From Halobacteriales archaeon QS_9_67_15 (GTDB lineage Archaea; Halobacteriota; Halobacteria; Halobacteriales; Haloarculaceae), in NCBI GenBank assembly GCA_003023165.1, contig PXSD01000169.1:1-12542 (forward strand): a stretch of 12,542 bases of DNA, read 5' to 3'. Position 1 is the first letter of the stretch. Every line of letters begins with the position of its first letter. Of the stretch, positions 1 through 6,405 are shown piece after piece. Under the pieces are notes generated by a model. The model was given only the letters and a program-made list of their open reading frames with translations. It was not told the DNA's origin and ran no database searches. Position numbers and translations under genes: made by a program.

Positions 1-2
1 CC

Positions 3-596
3 GTTCTCGGTGACGAAAACCCGATGGCCGTCCGCGACGCGCTGGAATCGGAACTGGGCGTCCCCGTGTTCGAGGTGCCGATGGGGCCGCCCTCGCTACC
101 GGGACTCCGCCTCGAAGACGACCTCTATGCGGCGCTCGACGCTGCCGGTGTCAGTATGGAGACCGGCAACCCGGTCGTCGACTACGAGGGCGACGAGCGC
201 GTCGAGCGCGTCTTCGTCGACCGCAACGGCGCACAGATCCCCTTCGCGGCCGACCGGTTCGTCCTCGCGACGGGCGGGCTGGTCGGGAAGGGCATCGGAT
301 CCGACCGCGAGGGCGTCGAGGAGCCGATCTTCGACTGTCACGTCCCCCACGACGAGGACCGATACGAGTGGTTCGAGGTCGACGCCTTCGGTGATCATCC
401 GTTCGCCCGCTTCGGCGTCCGGACGGACGACACCTTCCGGCCGCTGGACGCGAGCGGTTCCGTCGAGTTCGAGAACCTGCGGGCCGCGGGATCGGTGCTG
501 GGCGGATACGACTTCGCCGCCGAGAAGTCCGGAAGCGGCGTCTCCATCGCCACGGGCCACGCGGCCGGTGGGGCCGCAGCGGAGGGAGCGAAATGA
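3..596 (+). CDS. glpB: Anaerobic glycerol-3-phosphate dehydrogenase subunit B, 3' part
   Basis: This is the C-terminal ~197 residues of GlpB; the frame is open to the window edge, so the 5' end lies outside. GlpB is the flavoprotein-like subunit that, with catalytic GlpA and iron-sulfur GlpC, oxidises glycerol 3-phosphate to dihydroxyacetone phosphate and passes electrons towards the quinone pool. Visible family signs are the VPMGPPSLPGLRL segment, the strand-turn FVLATGGLVGKG, typical of flavin-binding proteins, and the C-terminal AAGSVLGGYDFAAEKSGSG, which resembles the FAD-contacting end of GlpB and fumarate-reductase-type flavoproteins. The stop TGA at 594-596 overlaps an ATG at 593, and glpC follows closely, so the genes are very probably cotranscribed. 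The Met at 24 is internal. Haloarchaeal papers also call this gene gpdB. Confidence 0.9.
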   Translation, partial: VLGDENPMAVRDALESELGVPVFEVPMGPPSLPGLRLEDDLYAALDAAGVSMETGNPVVDYEGDERVERVFVDRNGAQIPFAADRFVLATGGLVGKGIGSDREGVEEPIFDCHVPHDEDRYEWFEVDAFGDHPFARFGVRTDDTFRPLDASGSVEFENLRAAGSVLGGYDFAAEKSGSGVSIATGHAAGGAAAEGAK

Positions 597-643
597 GCGA
601 CGCCGACGGCGCTGCGAGCGCTGACACACTGAACCGACGATGA
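593..643 (+). CDS. Possible 16-residue bridging ORF between glpB and glpC
   Basis: An ATG at 593 overlaps the glpB stop (ATGA) and opens a frame encoding MSDADGAASADTLNRR. Its TGA at 641-643 overlaps the glpC start in the same way (ATGA at 640-643). It therefore links the two genes by translational coupling at both ends. Its first three codons equal those of glpC (ATG AGC GAC), so it could be a duplicated or frame-broken older glpC start rather than a working peptide. No Shine-Dalgarno-like sequence is obvious before either start. The overlaps are seen directly; translation is inference, and it may have no function. Confidence 0.25.
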   Translation: MSDADGAASADTLNRR

Positions 644-2007
644 GCGACACAGAGAACACGACGAACTTCGACCCGGTCGAACCGAACGCTGACGAGGACC
701 AGGCGGTCGACATCTTCGGAGACGCCGAGGACTTCGACCTCCGTCCCGGCGCGGACTCCTGTTACAAGTGCTCGTCCTGCGACACCAGTTGCCCCGTCGC
801 GGAGGTCGACGACGACTTCCCCGGCCCGAAGTTCCAAGGACCCGAACAGTGGCGGCTCACACAGTCCGAAGAGGACTACGAGGTCGACGAGTCGGTGATG
901 TCCTGCTCGAACTGCATGCGCTGCGACGACGCCTGCCCGTCCGGGGTCCCGCTCTCGCAGATGCACAACACGACGCGGGGCCGGTACGTCGACGACCAGA
1001 TGGACAGGCTCTCCGTCGAGTACTGGCGCAACCGCATCCTCGCGAACTACCGGACCTCGGCGTTCTTCGCCAGCAAGCTCCCGCGCCTCGCGAACTTCGC
1101 AATGAACTTCGGCCCCGCCCGCTGGGTCATGGAGAAGACGATGGGCATCACCAGCGAGCGGGAGTTTCCGGCCTTCGCGACGGAGACGTTCCGCGACTGG
1201 TGGGCCGACCAGGGCGCGGCCGCTGGGTCGAGAGCGCGGGCGACCGAGCACCGCGAGCGCCGCGGCGAGGACCCCCACGCGGACAAGAAGGTCGCGTACT
1301 TCCACGGCTGTTACGCCGACTACAACACGCCCGAAGTGGGGAGGGCGATGGTCCGTCTGTTCGAACACTTCGGCTACGAGGTGGTCGTCCCCGAACAGGG
1401 CTGCTCGGGGACGCCGATGTTCGCCAACGGGATGCTGGACGACGCCCGCCGCGACGCGGAGGTCAACGTCTCCTCGCTGTCGGACCTCGTCGACAAGGGC
1501 TACGACGCCATCTGTTCCTGTACGTCCTGCTCGATGTCGCTCCGCCAGGAGTACCCCGAGCTGTTCGACTTCGAGGGGACCGCCGACGTCGCCGCACACA
1601 CGTACGAGGCCGTCGAGTACCTCCGCATCCACGAGGACCTCTCCGGCGCGGTCGCCGAGTCGGACGTCGCCGGCGAGCTCGCGGAGGAGTTCGCCTACCA
1701 CGCGCCGTGTCACGCCCGGAACCAGGGCCTCGACCGGCAGGCGGTCGAGCTGTTTCGAGACCTCGACGGCGTCGACATCGAGGACGTCGGCGACTCCTGC
1801 TCGGGCATCTCCGGCACCTACGGCTGGAAGGAGGAGAAGTACGACTACTCGATGGAGATCGGCGAGGAGATGTTCGAACACATGGAGCACGCCGAGGGAG
1901 AGACCGGCATGACGGAGTGCCCGACCTGCGCGATGCAGATGGAACACGGCACCGGCTACGAGATCCGGCACCCGCTGGAAGTCCTCGAAGCGGCGCTGGT
2001 CGAGTAG
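640..2007 (+). CDS. glpC: Anaerobic glycerol-3-phosphate dehydrogenase subunit C (iron-sulfur, CCG domains)
   Basis: This 455-residue protein is the membrane-anchoring, electron-transfer subunit of the GlpABC complex. Two ferredoxin-type 4Cys motifs lie near the N-terminus: C41-x2-C44-x2-C47-x3-C51 and C89-x2-C92-x2-C95-x3-C99, each ending in CP, as in 4Fe-4S clusters. Two cysteine-rich CCG-type domains follow. The first runs from about 219 to 300 (FHGCYADYN, EQGCSGTP, CSCTSCSMS). The second runs from about 352 to 435 (YHAPCHARNQG, GDSCSGISGTYG, ECPTCAMQ). These resemble the heterodisulfide-reductase-like quinone or electron-acceptor sites of the family. The acidic 40-residue N-terminal extension is typical of halophilic proteins. 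The start at 640 is chosen because it is the first ATG before the cysteine motifs and overlaps the preceding mini-ORF stop; no strong ribosome binding site is seen. No hydrophobic transmembrane span is evident, so membrane attachment is inferred from the family. Confidence 0.95.
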   Translation: MSDTENTTNFDPVEPNADEDQAVDIFGDAEDFDLRPGADSCYKCSSCDTSCPVAEVDDDFPGPKFQGPEQWRLTQSEEDYEVDESVMSCSNCMRCDDACPSGVPLSQMHNTTRGRYVDDQMDRLSVEYWRNRILANYRTSAFFASKLPRLANFAMNFGPARWVMEKTMGITSEREFPAFATETFRDWWADQGAAAGSRARATEHRERRGEDPHADKKVAYFHGCYADYNTPEVGRAMVRLFEHFGYEVVVPEQGCSGTPMFANGMLDDARRDAEVNVSSLSDLVDKGYDAICSCTSCSMSLRQEYPELFDFEGTADVAAHTYEAVEYLRIHEDLSGAVAESDVAGELAEEFAYHAPCHARNQGLDRQAVELFRDLDGVDIEDVGDSCSGISGTYGWKEEKYDYSMEIGEEMFEHMEHAEGETGMTECPTCAMQMEHGTGYEIRHPLEVLEAALVE

Positions 2008-2115
2008 CGAGCAGGCGACACGCCTCACTCCCGACTCGCGGGCCGCTGTGTCGCACTCCCGCGGACGACCCGCGCCCGACTGTCAGGTCACAGCGCGGAG
2101 TCGTCCGCCGATCCG

Positions 2116-2126
2116 ATTTAAAAATA
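2116..2126 (-). terminator. T-tract, possible ppc terminator
   Basis: Read on the minus strand this is TATTTTTAAAT, an AT-only run in an otherwise GC-rich 156-base spacer (2008-2163) between the convergent glpC and ppc genes. It lies about 40 bases past the displaced ppc stop. Archaeal termination often uses T-rich tracts without a strong hairpin, so it may end the minus-strand transcript. A weak hairpin (AGGCG, loop ACA, CGCCT at 2011-2023) follows glpC but has no T-run. The rest of the spacer shows nothing else. Confidence 0.3.
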
Positions 2127-2163
2127 CGGCACGGGACGGCCGACAGACGAGGTCGAAACCGGG

Positions 2164-2313
2164 TTATCCGGTGTTTTTCATCCCGGCGGCGATGCCCTGG
2201 ACCGTCAGTCGAAGCGTCCGACTCTCCTCCTCGGTGCGGTGAGACTGCGAGAGCAGGCGCACCTGGAGGAGGTTGAGCGGGTCGACGTAGGGATTACGGC
2301 GGGCGAGGTTCTC
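2164..2313 (-). pseudogene. ppc: Out-of-frame C-terminal end of PEP carboxylase
   Basis: On the minus strand this stretch encodes 49 residues, starting ENLARRNPYVDPLNLLQ and ending GIAAGMKNTG before TAA at 2164-2166. That is the conserved C-terminus of PEP carboxylases: the NPYxDPLN-LQ helix and the terminal NTG, which lies near the active site in solved enzymes. It is in a different frame from the main ppc reading frame, which stops at 2294-2296. Family comparison from memory suggests about 25-30 codons are missing between FFPRIRE and RENLARRN. The lesion is therefore an out-of-frame deletion, not a single-base slip. At the junction CGTGAGGGAGAAC, the words that would normally flank the lost part lie side by side. 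Confidence 0.85.
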
Positions 2314-4786
2314 CCTCACGGATGCGCGGGAAGAACTTCTCGCGCAGTTCGTCGGGGGCGAGGTCGGCGTACTGCTCCGCGATCTCCATCTCGGAGCGGG
2401 CGAGCGCCAGCGACGCGTTGTCGAGCGTCGTCTGGAAGAACAGCCACTCGTCGTACATCTCCCGTAAGGTCTCCATGTCCCCGTCGGCGTCGAGGTAGGC
2501 CTCGATCCCGGTCGCGATGGAGTACCAGCCGGGGATGATACAGCGGGCCTGGGTCCACGAGAACACCCACGGGATAGCCCGCAGGTCGTCGACGCTCCGG
2601 TCCTCGGAGCGGGAGGCCGGCCGCGAGCCCATGTTGAGGTTCTCGATGACGGTGATCGGCGTCGCCGTCTCGAAGAACTCGACGAAGCCGTCGGTCCCGA
2701 GGAGGTCGAGGTACTCCTCGCGGGCCGCCTCGGCGGCGGTCTCCATCGCCTCGTTCCACTCCTCGGGGACTTCTTCGACCGGGGTCTCGATAGCGTTCTG
2801 TCGCGCCCGGATCTGGGCGTTGAGCATCTGTTCGAGGTTTCGCTCGGCGATCTTCCGGTTGGCGTACTTCTCGGAGATGGTCTCGCCCTGTTCGGTGAAC
2901 TTGATCTGGCCGGAGACGGTCTCGTTCGGGAGCGCGAGCATCGCGTCGTTCATCGGGCCACCGCCGCGGGAGATGGACCCGCCGCGGCCGTGGAACAGGC
3001 GCATCTTCACGTCGTAGTCGTCGGTTATGTTCGCGAGCCGTTTCTGGTTGCGGAAGAGGCTCCAGTTGGCGGCGAGGAACCCGTTCTCCTTGTTGGAGTC
3101 GGAGTAGCCGAGCATGATCTCCTGGACGCCGCCGCGGGCCTCCAGCGCCTGCTGGTAGGCTTCGTTCTCGAACAGCGTGCCCATGATGCGGCGGGCGCCG
3201 TCGAGGGCGTACTTCGATTCCAGCAGCGGCACCACGTCGATCCCGCAGTAGCCGGGGAGGTCTACGATACCGGCCTGGTCGGCGAGAAAGAGGACTTCCA
3301 GGACGTGGGAGGCCTCTTCGTTCCAGCTGATGCAGTAGGTGTCGATGGCGTCGACGCCGTAGTCGCGGTGCCACTCGGCGGTCTTCTCGAAGCGTCGGAG
3401 GATACGCTGGGTGTCGTCGGAGAGCCCCTCGCGGTCCTCGACGTCGATGACCTGATTGTCCTGAAGGATGGCTTCGGTGAGGAACTCCACGCGCTCGTCC
3501 TCTGACATCCCGGCGTAGTCGACCCCGTTGCGCTCGACCGCTTCGGCGATGGCGTCGGTGTGGTTCTTGCGGTGGTCGCGCAGGTCGAGACTGGCGAGGT
3601 TAAACTCGAACGTATCGACGGTGCGATACAGCGGGTCGACGTGGGACTCGGCGATGACGTCGGCGCCGTTTGCGCGCAGACTCTCCGCCAGCGCCTCGAT
3701 GTCGGCGAGGAACTCGTCGACGTGTTCGTAGCCGCCCGACCGCACGTCGTTGACGCGGAGGACGCTCTCGCGCATCAGCTTGAGCTTCTGTCGGTACGGC
3801 TCGTCCGGGTAGCGCTCCTCGGCCTCGCTCGCGACGCCGGGGAGGCGGTCTCGGTGGGCTTCGAGTCGCTCCTGGAGCCCGTCGCCGACGTCGATCTGAC
3901 TGGCGTCCTGGCTGAGGACGCCGGAGAGGGCCTTCAATCGGTCGCGGTAGAGCGGGAGCGCCACGGACTGCTGGCGGTCGAGCGTCTCCTCGGTGACCTC
4001 CGGCGTGACGAAGGGGTTCCCGTCGCGGTCGCTGCCGGCCCACGAGCGGAACTCGTAGAGCTTCGGGACATCGACATCGTCGCCGAAGTTGTCTTCGACG
4101 GCGCGTTCGAGGGCGTCGTACACCTCGCTGATGACCTCGAAGAGGACGTTTTCGAGGTACCACTGGACGTTCAGCGCCTCGTCGGTGACCTCCGGCCGCC
4201 GGTTGCGGACCTGCGGCGTCTGCCAGAGGCTCGTCACCTCGGCCTCCAAGTCCCGTTCCACGTCGCGCTCCTCGTGGCTCGTCAGGCGAACCTCGTCGCG
4301 GTCCTCCAGGTGTTCCGAGACCGAGCGGAGCTTCGCCTTGACCGTCTTCCGCCGGGCCTCGGTCGGGTGCGCCGTGAACGTCGGCTGGATGAGCACGTCG
4401 TCGAGCAGCTGTTCGACGGTGTCCGCGCTCAGGTCGCGCTCGGCGAGTTCCTCGACGGCGTCGCGGACGCTGTCCTCGAGCGTGCCCTCCTGACTGCCCT
4501 CACGGATCTCGCGGACGCGCTGGCGCTCCTCCGCGAGGTTGATGAGCTCGAAGTACGTCGTGAACGCGCGCGCGACTACGTCCTGTTTTTCCGGCGAGAG
4601 ACCGTCCAGCGTCTCGTGGATCTCCGAGCGGTCGTCGGCTTCTCCGCGGCGGTAGGCGACGGCAGCCCTCCGAATTTGTTCGACGATATCGAACGCAGAC
4701 TCCGAGGACTGCTCCGTGATGATGTCTCCGAGGAGCTCACCCAACTCCCGGACGTCTTGATTCACCTCTCTGGCATGTAATTCCAT
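2294..4786 (-). CDS. ppc: Phosphoenolpyruvate carboxylase, 3'-truncated by frameshift
   Basis: PEP carboxylase adds bicarbonate to phosphoenolpyruvate to form oxaloacetate, feeding the citric acid cycle. The 830-residue frame has all the catalytic signatures of bacterial-type PEPC. These are FTAHPTEARRKT (His near 140), SWAGSDRDGNP (about 249-259), MLGYSDSNKENG (about 559-570), FHGRGGSISRGGGP (about 599-612), FTEQGETISEKYAN (about 631-644), and RAIPWVFSWTQ with PGWY (about 737-756). The frame then runs off the family after FFPRIRE (about 819-825) into GEPRPP and a stop. The true C-terminus, including KNTG, lies downstream in another frame. Because the family end is close to the active site, the product is probably inactive unless the lesion is a sequence error. 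The start is the only good ATG (MELHAREVNQ). The gene converges on glpC. Codon use and acidity match the flanking host genes, so it is a native gene with a damaged end. Confidence 0.9.
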   Translation of the reverse strand: MELHAREVNQDVRELGELLGDIITEQSSESAFDIVEQIRRAAVAYRRGEADDRSEIHETLDGLSPEKQDVVARAFTTYFELINLAEERQRVREIREGSQEGTLEDSVRDAVEELAERDLSADTVEQLLDDVLIQPTFTAHPTEARRKTVKAKLRSVSEHLEDRDEVRLTSHEERDVERDLEAEVTSLWQTPQVRNRRPEVTDEALNVQWYLENVLFEVISEVYDALERAVEDNFGDDVDVPKLYEFRSWAGSDRDGNPFVTPEVTEETLDRQQSVALPLYRDRLKALSGVLSQDASQIDVGDGLQERLEAHRDRLPGVASEAEERYPDEPYRQKLKLMRESVLRVNDVRSGGYEHVDEFLADIEALAESLRANGADVIAESHVDPLYRTVDTFEFNLASLDLRDHRKNHTDAIAEAVERNGVDYAGMSEDERVEFLTEAILQDNQVIDVEDREGLSDDTQRILRRFEKTAEWHRDYGVDAIDTYCISWNEEASHVLEVLFLADQAGIVDLPGYCGIDVVPLLESKYALDGARRIMGTLFENEAYQQALEARGGVQEIMLGYSDSNKENGFLAANWSLFRNQKRLANITDDYDVKMRLFHGRGGSISRGGGPMNDAMLALPNETVSGQIKFTEQGETISEKYANRKIAERNLEQMLNAQIRARQNAIETPVEEVPEEWNEAMETAAEAAREEYLDLLGTDGFVEFFETATPITVIENLNMGSRPASRSEDRSVDDLRAIPWVFSWTQARCIIPGWYSIATGIEAYLDADGDMETLREMYDEWLFFQTTLDNASLALARSEMEIAEQYADLAPDELREKFFPRIREGEPRPP

Positions 4787-5121
4787 AACAGTCCGTGTTC
4801 GTCGAACTCCTAAAACTGTAGCGGATTTATGGAAATGTCAGGGTCGTGTATGCGGAATACAGCACGGTGTAGTTCACGTGTGCCGAATACGCGTTGCTAT
4901 CCCCGCCGTCCCTGTCGAACGGTGATTCAGGAAATATCACCGGTGTGATACCGAGTTGCTCCGTTCGGCTCTCTGGTGCAGTTCAAACGGAGGGGCTCTG
5001 GTAATACGGGATATATCGCGGTGGATCTGGCGATTAGTATTCTCATAGTCGTCCAGCATTATACACTGAGATCATTTCGAGGGGAAGTAAAAGAGAGGTG
5101 GCCATCAGCGGAGTGAAAATG
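4787..5121. other. Non-coding spacer at the left edge of the island
   Basis: No credible gene is seen. The region separates the divergent ppc and nuclease genes, and the GC content falls along it. It holds a near-direct repeat (TGCGGAATAC at 4851-4860 and TGCCGAATAC at 4881-4890). It also holds a dyad with TATCAC and GTGATA arms around CGGT at 4935-4950, whose core CACCGGTG is a perfect 8-base palindrome. The word GTTCACGTGTG at 4872-4882 recurs inverted at 9260-9270 on the other side of the island. The dyad could be an operator, but nothing shows which gene it would serve. Confidence 0.4.
4821..4833 (-). promoter_or_regulatory. Possible ppc TATA region
   Basis: On the minus strand this reads TCCATAAATCCGC, an AT-rich box centred about 42 bases before the ppc ATG. 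Archaeal transcription starts about 26 bases after the box centre, which would give a leader of about 16 bases. The match to the TATA consensus is only moderate. Confidence 0.3.
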
Positions 5122-5146
5122 AAAGTATAACACAAACGCTGTTTGT
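5122..5146 (+). promoter_or_regulatory. Promoter with operator-like dyad before the nuclease gene
   Basis: A TATA-like AAAGTATAAC at 5122-5131 is followed at once by a perfect 6-3-6 inverted repeat, ACAAAC-GCT-GTTTGT (5132-5146). The gene's GTG start lies at 5156. About 26 bases from the box centre gives a start site near 5152, so the transcript would be almost leaderless. A dyad between TATA box and start site is where archaeal repressors block RNA polymerase, so self-regulation or element-encoded repression is plausible. No regulator gene is seen nearby. Confidence 0.4.
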
Positions 5147-5155
5147 CAATATGAT

Positions 5156-6138
5156 GTGTATCAATATATTCTGGACGAAATAGACAGAGTGCAGGTGGAC
5201 TATCAGGCGGAAAAGCAAGGAGCAGAGAACAAAAACGCGAAGCGAGTCGGCAATCTGGGAGAGCTGGCCTTCGAACAGTTCTGTCGTGAGTACCTACCTG
5301 CGGAGATGTGGGAATGGGAAAACGAAGGCGCGATTCAACGATGCAATCCTGAAAGCTTCTCCGGACACGATTTCGAGGTCTTCGAGTACAAGGTTGACGT
5401 GAAGACTTCTCGGGATGTATCTGCGTTTCTGCCGAAGACACCGACAGAGAAGGATTCAGAGGACGATATCATCGTGATGGCGTGGCACCGGGACAATGAA
5501 GATTCGCTGATTCTACTCGGATGGGAGCACGTACAGACGCTTGAGTCGAAGGTCCAGACACAGGAGGAGTTTTCCGGGGAAGAACCCGAAAAACTGCAAC
5601 ACTTGGCGTTGAGGCCGATGAACGATCTCCAGGACCTCGGCCCGAACATGGCGAACATGAACCAGAAGCCCGAGAACCCGTTTCAGCCGGGTGATCGAGT
5701 AGAGAAGAGAGGAGAAGACGAACCGTCTGTTGGGGTCGTCGTCGAGGTACTTCCGTCGGAGAACCAGATCGAATTATACGGGCAGGAGTTGGACGGGGAG
5801 GGAGTTCGGTCGCATTCCCAAGTTCGCTCGATGAAGGTCCCGGCGACTGGAGGGAAATCGACCGGGCGCTACTGTCCTCGTACTGCGATGACCAGGACAT
5901 CAGTCTCTACACCTACAAGCACGAGAATCTGAAGTTCGCGGAAAACCCATTCATTGTCGGGGGTTACATCATCAAGCCGTCACACGATGACCCTGATATT
6001 GCTGTAGTCGTTGAGTGCGAGGAAGAGGTGACTGTTAATTTCGACCAGCATCCGGGGAGCGAGATCGAGCCGGCGAATATCAAAGCTCACTGTGAAAAAA
6101 AGAGTTTCGAAGTACAGGCACGAGCCCTCAGTCCTTGA
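5156..6138 (+). pseudogene. PD-(D/E)XK nuclease-like protein, frameshifted
   Basis: The first part (frame starting GTG 5156) has a restriction-endonuclease-type core. A helix NLGELAFEQFCREYLP (about 33-48, acidic E36/E40) is followed by HDFEV (D72) and VDVKTS (D81-x-K83), the D...DxK pattern of these nucleases. A short acidic linker follows, then NPFQPGDRVEKR...SVGVVVEVLP (about 174-200), which looks like a small SH3/KOW-like barrel. After about position 5790 the frame turns Ser/Arg/Thr-rich and stops at 5932. A second frame then reads naturally (from about FPSSLDEGPGDWREIDRALL through YTYKHENLKFAENPF to ALSP, TGA 6136-6138). It has no start codon of its own, so one frameshift between about 5790 and 5850 split a gene of roughly 325 codons. 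The nuclease fold is inferred from motifs; target and partners are unknown. It could be a defence nuclease or a mobile-element gene. GC content is below that of the flanking host genes. Confidence 0.6.
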
Positions 6139-6146
6139 ATTCGTAG

Positions 6147-6322
6147 AGCTCTAAGAGATAGCGCTTGACCGCACCGCAACCGCAACACGAGTGGGGCCGA
6201 CAGGTCGACCCGTGCGCCCCGGCTTGCCGGGTTGACCCGCAAGGGGTCGCTTGCCGGCAGCTCGCCGCTGACGCGCCTCGGGGCGCTCAGCGCGTCCGAG
6301 ACGCGGCGAGCTATCTGGAGCT
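6147..6322. repeat. GC-rich self-complementary block with terminal inverted repeats
   Basis: This 176-base block sits in AT-rich DNA; I count 91 G+C in the 120 bases 6181-6300. Its ends are inverted: AGCTC...AGATAGC (6147-6162) pairs with GCTATCT...GAGCT (6310-6322). Inside, AGCTCGCCGC (6259-6268) pairs with GCGGCGAGCT (6303-6312), a perfect 10-base stem. It encloses a hairpin GCGCC-TCGG-GGCGC and a short stem GTC-CGA-GAC. Other hairpins are CCCGG-CTTG-CCGGG near 6217-6231 and GACCC-GCAAG-GGGTC near 6234-6248. No good ORF covers it. It could be a structured RNA, a MITE-like or REP-like element, an insertion-sequence end remnant, or a terminator region. The pairing is seen; the role is not known. 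Confidence 0.6.
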
Positions 6323-6364
6323 AACGTAATAAAATGATCAGCTATGCTCTCATATTGAGTGGCA

Positions 6365-6377
6365 GAAAGTATTTATG
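6365..6377 (+). promoter_or_regulatory. Probable promoter of the protease gene
   Basis: The sequence GAAAGTATTTATG resembles a purine-rich BRE followed by a haloarchaeal TATA box (TTTATG at 6372-6377). A start site about 26 bases on falls near 6400, just before the ATG at 6406, which fits the near-leaderless transcripts common in haloarchaea. Confidence 0.45.
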
Positions 6378-6405
6378 TGATTAACGCATATCATGAAACA
6401 GAATC

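Noticed and set aside
593..2007. All frameshifts as sequencing error
   Set aside because: Rejected as a blanket explanation: long genes such as glpC, the ligase and most of ppc are clean, and the ppc lesion is a deletion of many bases. Single-base slips at the C run near 9143 remain open to this.
151..2028. Long minus-strand frame of 625 residues opposite glpB/glpC
   Set aside because: It is antisense to a clear iron-sulfur protein, is Arg/Val-rich then Arg/Pro-rich, and has no recognisable domain; such shadows are usual in GC-rich haloarchaeal genes.
3560..4780. Plus-strand frame of 406 residues opposite ppc
   Set aside because: It is antisense to the conserved PEPC motifs, with low-complexity Val/Leu/Arg composition and no domain.
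5043..5441. Minus-strand frame of 132 residues at the nuclease start
   Set aside because: Overlaps the TATA box, dyad and catalytic core of the nuclease gene; Pro/Ser/Arg composition without motif.
6181..6312. GC-rich block as a tRNA or as a CRISPR array
   Set aside because: No acceptor or anticodon and T-arm arrangement, no GTTCGA-type T-loop, and no regularly spaced repeats with spacers.
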